From: Nonomuraea sp. MG754425
GTDB taxonomy: Bacteria > Actinomycetota > Actinomycetes > Streptosporangiales > Streptosporangiaceae
Direction of reading: 5' to 3'
NCBI RefSeq assembly: GCF_021699195.1
Contig: NZ_SSXE01000006.1
Span: 1-64,000 of the forward strand
DNA: 64,000 nt
The notes under the pieces are model-generated. The model did not search any database. It saw only the letters and a program-made list of their open reading frames with translations, and was not told the origin of the DNA. Numbering within the stretch: the first letter of the stretch is position 1; each line of letters starts with the position of its first letter. A program made the position numbers and the translations under genes. Positions 8,023 to 15,649 of this stretch are shown here, in pieces.

Positions 8023-10527
8023 TCAGGGATTCAGCCGGAGCGTGTGCCTGGCGGCCTTCTTGACCGCCTCCGGCGACGAGTACATGGGCAGCAGGTCCCC
8101 CCGCGCCCACGCCTGCGTCTGATCCCAGTAGTTCTCGTGGAAGGCGTGCCCCGAGGCCCCGGTGAGGTTGACCCACCGGGACAGGTCCAGGTCCGACAGG
8201 TCGACGACCATCCGCATCGACGGCACCGCCGTGATCGCGTACCCGTTCTGGACGTTCCAGCCCGTGGCGTCGACCGCGTCCTTGCTCCCGCCGACCGGCA
8301 GCGGCCCCCGGTTGAACAGCGCTTCGACGGCGGCGATCCCCGACGTCCCCAGCGAGCCGTTGACCAGTTCGAGCTGGTGCAGGTCGCCCCAGCGCCACGC
8401 CTTGACGTCCGCGCCGAGCCGGTCGGCCAGCTCCTGGTGCGCCGACGCCATGGCCTGGCGGAGGATGTCGTCGCGGGTCTCGGTGATCTCGCGGGTGGTC
8501 ACGTCGTCCCAGAACGGGTCCTCCGGGGCCTCCAGCAGCCGCCTGACGACCTCGTACCAGCGGTCCCCTCCCGTGGGGCGGGCCGACTCGGGCAGGTCGT
8601 CGTCGAAGGTCAGCGTGAGCAGGTGGCGCCAGACGGCGTTGAAGTAGGCGGCGGCGGCCGAGTCGGGGGTCTGCGCGCGGTCCCACGTCCTGAGCAGGTC
8701 CCTGGCCTGGACGGAGGGGCCCGCGAGGTCAACCTGCAGCAGGGCCGGGACGAGGGTCTCGGCGAAGCCGTTGTGGGTGTCCTGCTGGATGCGGGACATG
8801 GCCGCCGAGTCGATCGGGCCTTTTTCGAGGGCCTCCTTGATGAGGGTGCGGATGCGTTCCGAGCGGTAGCCGTACGACCAGTCCATGGTGAGGAGGGGCT
8901 GGTAGCGGCTGGGGTCGATGACGGCGTTGTTGGCGGTGACGATGAAGCCGTCCGCCGGGTCCTCGACGGAGGGGAGCTGGTCGTAGGGGATGGGGGCGGT
9001 GTTCCAGTCGTACTCGCCGGTCCAGCCGGGGACGGGCCAGGTGCCGTCGCCGTTGGTGCGCACGGGGATGCGGCCAGGGGCCTGGTAACCGATCTTGCCG
9101 GAGGTGTCGGCGTAGACGAGGTTCTGGGCGGGGACGTCGAAGAGCGCGGCGGCGGCCTTGAACTCGCTCCAGTCGCCCGCCTTGTTCAGCGCGAAGACGG
9201 CGTCGGCGGTCCGGCCGGGCGTGAGCGCCGTCCACTGCAGCGCCACCGCGTTGGCCTCGCCGCTGGGCCGGGCGCCGGGGATGACCTCGTTGATGAGCGG
9301 GCCGTGCCGGGTGCTCCTGACGGTGATCGTGACCGTCTTGCCTCCGGCCACCTTGATCTTCTCCTGCCGGGTCTCCAGCGGCAGCCTGGAGTTCTTGTAC
9401 AGGTACGTGTCGCCGTCCACCTGTTCGAGGAAGAGGTCGGCCACGTCCGGGCCGAGGTTGGTGAAGCCCCAGGCGATCCGGTCGGTGTGCCCGATGATCA
9501 CGCCGGGCATGCCGGAGAACGTGTACCCGGTCACGTCGTACGGGCACGCCTCGCTGACCTTGCGGCAGTGCAGCCCCGCCTGGTACCAGACGGACGGCAT
9601 CTGTGCCGACAGGTGCGGGTCGTTGGCCAGCAGCGGCTTGCCGCTCTTGGTGTGCTCGCCGGAGACCACCCACGAGTTCGACCCGATGCCGGACCGGTCG
9701 GCGGCGCCCATGGTGCTCGGCACGGCATCCAGCGTGTCGGCCGCCGCCTGGAGCGCCCGCCCGGCGCGCAGCCGCGGCTCGGCGCGCTGGTCGAAGCGCC
9801 CCTGGCGGACGGTGCCCTCGTTGACGATCGGCAGGTGCCGGTCGTACGGGTAGCCGGGGTAGAGCTGCTCGACCCGCTCCCTGGGCAGCTTGGTGGCGGC
9901 CAGCGCGCGGTCGATCTCGTCCTCGACGTTGGAGCGCAGGTCCCACGCCATGGCCTTCAGCCAGGCCACGGAGTCGACCGCGGTCCACTTCTCCGGCGTC
10001 CCGCCGCCGCCCTGGAGCTTCAGGACGGAGTACTCCAGGCTGCGGTCGGAGGCGTTCGGGTTGGCGCTGATCCAGGCGTTGACGCCCTTGGCGTAGGCGT
10101 TCAGGTAGTTCTGGGTGTCCTGGGCGAGCTCCGGCACCTCCTGCTCGGCCACCCTGCGCCAGCCCATGGTCCGCAGGGCCTTGTCGTTGTCGAGGGTGGA
10201 GGCGCCGAACAGTTCGGAGAGGCGTCCGGCGGTCATGTGGCGGCGGAAGTCCATCTCGAAGAAGCGGTCCTGGGCGTGGACGAAGCCCTGGGCCATGAAG
10301 AGGTCCGCCGCGCTGTCGGCATAGATGTGCGGGATTCCTGACTTATCCCGATAAATCTCCACGGTCCCGGCCAGGCCGGGGAGCCGCAGCGATCCGTCCA
10401 CCTGCGGGAACGACTTCCGCACCGTGTAGACGACGACCCCAGTCAGGACCAGAGCCAGTGCGAGAAGAACGGTCAATACCCGAGCGGCCCACCGCAACGG
10501 CCACGGCATCCACGCAAAGGGTCTCAC
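8023..10527 (-). CDS. Penicillin acylase family (S45) amidohydrolase
   Basis: An 834-residue N-terminal-nucleophile hydrolase precursor. A single N-terminal membrane segment (VLTVLLALALVLTGVVVYTV) anchors or exports it. The alpha chain carries GIPHIYADSAADLFMAQGF and QDRFFEMDFRRH. The spacer ends before the nucleophile Ser in GSNSWVVSG, where autocleavage would give the beta chain, followed by LLANDPHL. Members deacylate penicillins, acyl-homoserine lactones or lipopeptides; the substrate here is not predictable. The start is decided by the sequence: aaggagg lies inside the longer frame and is spaced 5 nt from GTG 10527, so the upstream ATG at 10542 is not used. Confidence 0.9.
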   Translation of the reverse strand: MRPFAWMPWPLRWAARVLTVLLALALVLTGVVVYTVRKSFPQVDGSLRLPGLAGTVEIYRDKSGIPHIYADSAADLFMAQGFVHAQDRFFEMDFRRHMTAGRLSELFGASTLDNDKALRTMGWRRVAEQEVPELAQDTQNYLNAYAKGVNAWISANPNASDRSLEYSVLKLQGGGGTPEKWTAVDSVAWLKAMAWDLRSNVEDEIDRALAATKLPRERVEQLYPGYPYDRHLPIVNEGTVRQGRFDQRAEPRLRAGRALQAAADTLDAVPSTMGAADRSGIGSNSWVVSGEHTKSGKPLLANDPHLSAQMPSVWYQAGLHCRKVSEACPYDVTGYTFSGMPGVIIGHTDRIAWGFTNLGPDVADLFLEQVDGDTYLYKNSRLPLETRQEKIKVAGGKTVTITVRSTRHGPLINEVIPGARPSGEANAVALQWTALTPGRTADAVFALNKAGDWSEFKAAAALFDVPAQNLVYADTSGKIGYQAPGRIPVRTNGDGTWPVPGWTGEYDWNTAPIPYDQLPSVEDPADGFIVTANNAVIDPSRYQPLLTMDWSYGYRSERIRTLIKEALEKGPIDSAAMSRIQQDTHNGFAETLVPALLQVDLAGPSVQARDLLRTWDRAQTPDSAAAAYFNAVWRHLLTLTFDDDLPESARPTGGDRWYEVVRRLLEAPEDPFWDDVTTREITETRDDILRQAMASAHQELADRLGADVKAWRWGDLHQLELVNGSLGTSGIAAVEALFNRGPLPVGGSKDAVDATGWNVQNGYAITAVPSMRMVVDLSDLDLSRWVNLTGASGHAFHENYWDQTQAWARGDLLPMYSSPEAVKKAARHTLRLNP

Positions 10528-10599
10528 CGCCACCTCCTTCATGCCGAACTGGCATCAAGTCTGGCAGTTCGTGATCACTGCTCCGGACGCCCAGCCGCG

Positions 10600-11871
10600 T
10601 CAGACCCAGGTTTGGCCCTCGGGAGTGTCGGAAACCCGCACCCCCAGCTCGGCCAGTTCCTCCCGCAACCGGTCGGCCCGCGCCCAGTCGCCGGCCTCGT
10701 ACGCGCGGGCCCGTGCCGCCAGCAGCTCGGCGGCCCCGGGCGGCGGCAGCCGGGGCTTGCCGATGTCGGTGGACAGGTCGAGCCCCAGCACCTGGTCGAG
10801 GTGCAGGAACGTCTCGAACTTCGCCCCCGGCGCCACCGACTCGTCGCCTTCCAGCTCCCGCAGGACGCGCAGCGCCGCCGGAGTGTCGAGGTCGTCGTCG
10901 AAGGCCGCCTCCACGCGGTCCACGTGCGCCTGGGACAGCGGGACGCTCACCGACTCCGCCCACTCCGCCACGCGCGAACGCCACCCCCGCACCGCGCGGT
11001 CGGCGGCCCGCAGCGTGTCCCAGGTGAGGTCGAGCCGCGCGCGGTAGTGCCGCTCCAGGAACGCCATCCGCACGGCCAGCGGATCGAGCCCGGCCGCCAC
11101 CACGTCGGACAGCAGCACCACGTTCCCCGCCGCCCCGGCCATCGCGCGCCCGTCGAAGAGCACGTGCTCGCTGTGCGCCCACTGCCGCACCACCTCGTGC
11201 CCGGCCGCGCAGTCGGACTGCGCCCGCACGTTCTCGTGGTGCGGGAAACGCAGGTCGATCCCGCCGACGTGGACGTCGGAGCGCGGGCCGAGGAAACGCA
11301 GCGACATGGCCGAGCACCCCACGTGCCGGCCGGGGACGCCGCGCCCCCAGGGCGACTCCCAGCCCTCCTCACCAGGCTCCCACAGGGCCCAGTCGGCGTG
11401 GCAGCGCCTGCCGGGACCGGCGGGTTCGAGCGGGTCGAGCCGGTAGCCGGAGATCTCCCCGTAGGAGGGGAAGGTCCGTACGTCGAAGAACACCGGGCCG
11501 TCCGGGGTCGCGTAGGCGTGCCCCCGCTCGATCAGCCCGGCGACCAGCTCGATCATCGCCTCGACGTTCTCACCGGCGCTCGGCCGGTGCTCCGGCGGCC
11601 GGAGGTTGAGCGCGGACGTGTCGGCCACGAACGCGTCGTCGTGGCCCCGCTCCGCCGCGGGACGGCCGGCGTCGGCGATGTCCCGGCAGGCCACGACGCG
11701 TACCCTCTGGCGCTCCAGGACCCGTCTGATCAGGTCGGACAGCAGGTGCGCGCGCAGGTCGCCCACGTGCGCGCGGCGACCGGCCGCGGGCCCGCACGTG
11801 TACATCCGCACCGCGCGCCCGGCGGCGAGCTGCCCGGCCCGCCCGGTGCGCGTGTCGTGGATCCGCAACAT
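10600..11871 (-). CDS. Cysteinyl-tRNA synthetase-like protein with degenerate HIGH and KMSKS
   Basis: A 423-residue class I synthetase-fold protein aligned with CysRS/MshC along its whole length: LRIHDTRTG start, Cys26 in YTCGP, Cys186 in HVGCSAMS, His211 in FPHHEN, and a helical C-terminal part as in CysRS. However, HIGH is replaced by HVGD (35-38) and the KMSKS region reads GRAMAGAAGN, so both lysines needed for ATP use are gone. The fourth zinc ligand (Glu after HHEN) is Val. It is therefore unlikely to be the housekeeping CysRS or MshC. It lies 21 bp after the sigma-like gene and is probably cotranscribed with the helicase cluster. Confidence 0.85.
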   Translation of the reverse strand: MLRIHDTRTGRAGQLAAGRAVRMYTCGPAAGRRAHVGDLRAHLLSDLIRRVLERQRVRVVACRDIADAGRPAAERGHDDAFVADTSALNLRPPEHRPSAGENVEAMIELVAGLIERGHAYATPDGPVFFDVRTFPSYGEISGYRLDPLEPAGPGRRCHADWALWEPGEEGWESPWGRGVPGRHVGCSAMSLRFLGPRSDVHVGGIDLRFPHHENVRAQSDCAAGHEVVRQWAHSEHVLFDGRAMAGAAGNVVLLSDVVAAGLDPLAVRMAFLERHYRARLDLTWDTLRAADRAVRGWRSRVAEWAESVSVPLSQAHVDRVEAAFDDDLDTPAALRVLRELEGDESVAPGAKFETFLHLDQVLGLDLSTDIGKPRLPPPGAAELLAARARAYEAGDWARADRLREELAELGVRVSDTPEGQTWV

Positions 11872-11892
11872 CTCCCGAGCTTAGCCCGGCCG

Positions 11893-13755
11893 TCAGCCGC
11901 CCAGGAAACCGAGGATGTCCCGGTCGCCGCGCTCGCGCAGCCTGCCCAGGATCTCCTCGCGGGTGGCCGTGTCGGGCAGCCCGATCCTGGCCCCGATCAG
12001 CCGCAGCCCCTCGATCTCGGAGCTGACGGGGGCGGTGTAGCCGAACAGGTAGAGCGCCCGGTTGACGGGCGGCATCCCGACGGGTGCGGCGGGCAGGTGG
12101 CGCGTCAGCAACTCGCCGCCGTCGGACACCGTCAGGAAGACGTGGTCGCCCTCGTTCGCCTTGTACTCCGACAGCACGTTGCGGATCGAGCCCATCGTCG
12201 GCTGGTTGTGCCAGCTGATCACCACGTCGCCGGACGGCGCCGAGGCCGTGAGCTGCCCGCCCGGGGCCATCCCCAGGTAGGCCGCGAACCCCGTGGGCAG
12301 CGGCGATCCCGACCCGCGCAGGTGCTCGGCGTTCACGTCCACCCGGTGCCACCAGCGGCCGTCGCGGGAGCGGAAGCTGCGCCGCGTCTCCGAGACGTCC
12401 CTGCGCGGCTGGTACGGCTCCGCCTCCCCGCCCGGCGCGGTGCCCGCCACCCTGATCCAGCCCCGCTGCGTGCGCTCGAACCCGGGCCCGCCCGAGTAGG
12501 CGCGCACCGAGCTCTCGCTCACCTCGTAGCGGGAGGTCAGGTTCGCCACGATCGTGCTCACCGAGGCCTCGCCGCCGGCCCGCTCGATCTCCCTGGCGAT
12601 CATCTCCCTGATCCCCAGGTACTCGTCGCCGCCCCACCCGGTCAGCCCGTACTTGTTGCGGTCGACCCGGCGGAAGCGCTCGTCGGCGGTGAGCTGGTTG
12701 CGGATGCCGACCAGGCTGTAGTCCTCGCCGATGCGCTCCTGGATCTCCTCGGGCGTCAGCGGCGCGCCCGCCACCGCGAGCACCGCCTCGGCCTTCTCGT
12801 TGATGCTGCGCGGCCACGGCACCACGTGCTGGCCCAGCACGCGCAGTTGCGGCACGGCCAGGATCCACCGCTCGGCCACGTCCTCGCGCACGCCGAGCTG
12901 GGTCACCATGGACACGGCCGCGCCGAGCGGGTGCGGCCCGTCGGCGAAGAGCTGGCGGGTCTTCTCGCGCAGTTCGTCGGCCCCGCCCGCCACGAGCCAG
13001 TCGTCGGCCTGCTCGTAGCCGGTCAGCAGCGTGCGCACGAACCGCCACGCCGGGATGCCCAGCGCGCGCAGTTCGGCGCCGTGCCACGGCACGGTGGTCT
13101 GGAGGTCGTCGGCGGGCACGGCGGAGCCCAGCCGGCCCCGCAGCCAGGAGACGTGGGTCACCAGTGCGGACGCCTCGGGCCTGCCCAGCCAGCCCTCCAC
13201 GCTCTCGCGCAGGTCGCGCTCGATCTGCCTGATCCGCTCCCGGGTCACCGAGAAGCGCTGCGCCAGCTCGTCGAGCGTGACCCGCTGGGTGGCGTACAGG
13301 CGGTCGCGGGCGATGGCCCGCTGCCGGTCGTCCATCGCCCCGAACAGCTCGTCGATCAGCTCGGGGAGCGGCCGGTCGGGCTTGGCGGGCGAGGGCGACG
13401 GGGACGGCGACTGCACGGCCTCGGGGACGGGTTCGAGCAGCCGCTCGAACACGGCGCCGAACAGCTTCTGCACCATGTCCTTGCCCAGGGACTCGGGCGT
13501 GCGCTCGGCCTCGACGGGGTCGGAGAAGCGCAGCAGCGGCAGGATGTCGCCGAGCATGAGATGCCCCCAGCAGGCCACGGCGAGCTCGGCCAGGCGGTCG
13601 GCCACGGCCTGTGTGCCGGCCATGGCGCACGCGCGGTCGAGGGGAATCGCCTGCCACCAGGCCTCGGGCAGCTTCGGCTCCTCCACGATCGGCGCGATCT
13701 GACCAGGGGAGGTCCAGCGCAGGGGTGGCGTGAGGTCGCTCAGGCTGAGGTTCAT
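11893..13755 (-). CDS. Sigma-region-4/winged-helix DNA-binding protein flanking a helicase
   Basis: A 620-residue protein. Residues 1-115 form a conserved start domain (MNLSLSDLTPPLRW) shared with the paralog at 15650-17896. Residues about 135-185 contain a sigma-70 region-4-like HTH (LAQRFSVTRERIRQIE). Residues about 315-430 look like two winged-helix units of HARE-HTH type (LTPEEIQERI, then VSTIVANLTSRYEV). Residues about 440-535 resemble a DNA-binding pseudobarrel (LPTGFAAYLGMAPG), again shared with the paralog, and the tail LRERGDRDILGFLGG also recurs there. The domain names are my reading; no experimental role is known to me. It sits 48 bp downstream of the helicase. Confidence 0.75.
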   Translation of the reverse strand: MNLSLSDLTPPLRWTSPGQIAPIVEEPKLPEAWWQAIPLDRACAMAGTQAVADRLAELAVACWGHLMLGDILPLLRFSDPVEAERTPESLGKDMVQKLFGAVFERLLEPVPEAVQSPSPSPSPAKPDRPLPELIDELFGAMDDRQRAIARDRLYATQRVTLDELAQRFSVTRERIRQIERDLRESVEGWLGRPEASALVTHVSWLRGRLGSAVPADDLQTTVPWHGAELRALGIPAWRFVRTLLTGYEQADDWLVAGGADELREKTRQLFADGPHPLGAAVSMVTQLGVREDVAERWILAVPQLRVLGQHVVPWPRSINEKAEAVLAVAGAPLTPEEIQERIGEDYSLVGIRNQLTADERFRRVDRNKYGLTGWGGDEYLGIREMIAREIERAGGEASVSTIVANLTSRYEVSESSVRAYSGGPGFERTQRGWIRVAGTAPGGEAEPYQPRRDVSETRRSFRSRDGRWWHRVDVNAEHLRGSGSPLPTGFAAYLGMAPGGQLTASAPSGDVVISWHNQPTMGSIRNVLSEYKANEGDHVFLTVSDGGELLTRHLPAAPVGMPPVNRALYLFGYTAPVSSEIEGLRLIGARIGLPDTATREEILGRLRERGDRDILGFLGG

Positions 13756-13803
13756 TGAGGTCCAACCGGCAAAGGGAAGATATCCGCAGTTCAGACTATG
13801 TGA

Positions 13804-15645
13804 TCAGAGCGGTAGAAACGGGCTCCCTCTTCCGGAATGGGAGATATAGAGCATCGAACGGGCACGAGTGCAGGCGACGAACAGTATGCTCCGTTCGCGT
13901 TGCAGGGCACGAGCCCGCGCGTACGGATCTCGGGGCGGCTGCTCGGGCGGCGGCCCGGGGACCACCCCCTCCTCCACCCCGATCAGCGCCACCCGCTCGA
14001 ACTCGAGCCCCTTCAACTGCTGGAACGTCGAGATCCGCACGTCGAGACCGGAGAGCGCGCGCCTGGCCGCGCGGACCAGCCGCTGCTCCCGGGCCCCGAC
14101 CGCGATCTCCCGCGGCGGCACCCCGTCGGCCAGCCAGGCGTCGATCGTGCCGCGCAGCCCGGTCAGCTCCGCCTCCGGCGTGTCGTACGCCCGGACGACC
14201 GGCCGCTCGCCGTGGCGGTCCGCGCTGAAGTCCGACAGGTCGGTCGCGTCCTTGACCAGGCCGGGGGAGGGGCCGCCGCGCAACCGCACGACGAAGGAGA
14301 GCAACTCCTGCGACAGCCGGTGCGAACGGTGGAGCGTGTGCTGGACGGCCGGGATGCCCAGCGCGCCGAGCGTCACCCGCGTGTCCGTGACGCGCTGGTG
14401 CGGGTCCCCGACGATGAACAGGTCGTCGCGCGCCCGGGGCACGGCCGCCCGCAGCAGCCGCCACTGCGCCGGGCTGATGTCCTGTGCCTCGTCCACAATC
14501 ATGTGACGGTACGGCTTGCCCGCCGGATCCACGTCGTCGAGGAGATCTCCGGTCGTGATCGACAACAACCTGAGCGCGTCCTCCGTGAGCTGGGCCAGCG
14601 AGCGCGCCCCCGGGCCCACCAGCGCCGGACGGCGGCCCTCCGCGCCGGCCACGATGCGGACCGCCAGGCGCTCGGGGTTGTCCACCTCGACCCGCTTGCG
14701 CAGCACCTCGTCCTCGATGAGCAGGTCCAGCTTCGCCGACAGCTCCTCGGCCAGGCTCTGGGAGAACGTCACCAGCAGCACCGGCCCGGCGCCCCGCGCG
14801 GCCAGATGGGCGGCCCGGTGCAGGGCGACCACGGTCTTGCCGGTGCCCGCACCCCCCACGACCAGCACCGGATGCTCGTACCTGGCCGCCCTGGCCAGCC
14901 GGTGCTGCGGCGGGTGCAGGAACGTGCACCAGCCCGGCGCGCTCAGCACCCGGTCCAGCATGACCTTGTCGGAGACGAACGCGGCGCGGTCCGGGCTGCG
15001 CAGCAGCGCCGCGTACAGGTCGTCGGTGTCGATCGGGCCGGGCTCGCGCTCGCCGGCACGGCAGGAGTCCAGCTCCCGCCACGCCTCCGACAGCGTGCCG
15101 CCCCTGGCCAGCACGGCCAGCGGCGCGTACTGGGTGGGCGGCAGCAGCGGCTCCAGCGCCGCCACGTCGGCCTCGGTCGCGATCAGGCGGAACAGCGGCA
15201 GCGCGGGCCCGTCGAGGCCCAGCCCCAGCAGGTCGCCGTCGCAGATCGGGGCGAACAGCCGCTCGGGCGCGGACGACCTGCTCGCCGACCGGCGTAACGC
15301 GGGCTCCACCCGCTCCAGGGCCTCGGCGTCCCACTCCTCGACGACGCCGAGCACCGGGTTGACGCCGTAGCGGTGGCGGCGGGCGTACGACCACGCCTCG
15401 GGGTCGGGCAGGACCGTACGCAGCCAGTACACGTCCCGCTGCCGCACCAACACCCCGCGATGGCCCTCGGCCAGGCGCAGGGTCGCGACCCGCGGATCCC
15501 TGGCGCCCCTGACCCGCTCGGGGTGCGGGGCGCCCGAGACGTTCAGCAGGAACCGGCGCAGCGCGACCACGGCGTCCCTGCGCACCGGCTGGGCCAGTGC
15601 GCTGAGCTCCCTGGGAAACTCAGGGCCGATCGCGAGCCGCGGCAC
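13804..15645 (-). CDS. UvrD/Rep-type superfamily 1 helicase with RelE/ParE-like N-terminus
   Basis: A 613-residue protein. Residues 1-95 resemble the RelE/ParE toxin fold (ELSALAQPVRRDAVVALRRF, then GARDPRVATLRLAEGHRGVLV). Residues about 245-600 form a helicase with Walker A GGAGTGKT, Walker B IVDEAQD, motif III VGDPHQRV, motif V QQLKGLEFERVAL and motif VI FVACTRAR. It should translocate on single-stranded DNA. The GTG start lies 4 nt after the stop of the upstream paralog gene, implying coupling. It is shorter than true UvrD/PcrA and lacks their 2B domain size, so it is an accessory rather than the housekeeping enzyme. Confidence 0.88.
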   Translation of the reverse strand: MPRLAIGPEFPRELSALAQPVRRDAVVALRRFLLNVSGAPHPERVRGARDPRVATLRLAEGHRGVLVRQRDVYWLRTVLPDPEAWSYARRHRYGVNPVLGVVEEWDAEALERVEPALRRSASRSSAPERLFAPICDGDLLGLGLDGPALPLFRLIATEADVAALEPLLPPTQYAPLAVLARGGTLSEAWRELDSCRAGEREPGPIDTDDLYAALLRSPDRAAFVSDKVMLDRVLSAPGWCTFLHPPQHRLARAARYEHPVLVVGGAGTGKTVVALHRAAHLAARGAGPVLLVTFSQSLAEELSAKLDLLIEDEVLRKRVEVDNPERLAVRIVAGAEGRRPALVGPGARSLAQLTEDALRLLSITTGDLLDDVDPAGKPYRHMIVDEAQDISPAQWRLLRAAVPRARDDLFIVGDPHQRVTDTRVTLGALGIPAVQHTLHRSHRLSQELLSFVVRLRGGPSPGLVKDATDLSDFSADRHGERPVVRAYDTPEAELTGLRGTIDAWLADGVPPREIAVGAREQRLVRAARRALSGLDVRISTFQQLKGLEFERVALIGVEEGVVPGPPPEQPPRDPYARARALQRERSILFVACTRARSMLYISHSGRGSPFLPL

Positions 15646-15649
15646 CGGC

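Noticed and set aside
10600..11871. Calling this gene mshC or cysS
   Set aside because: The HIGH and KMSKS motifs that both enzymes need are absent.
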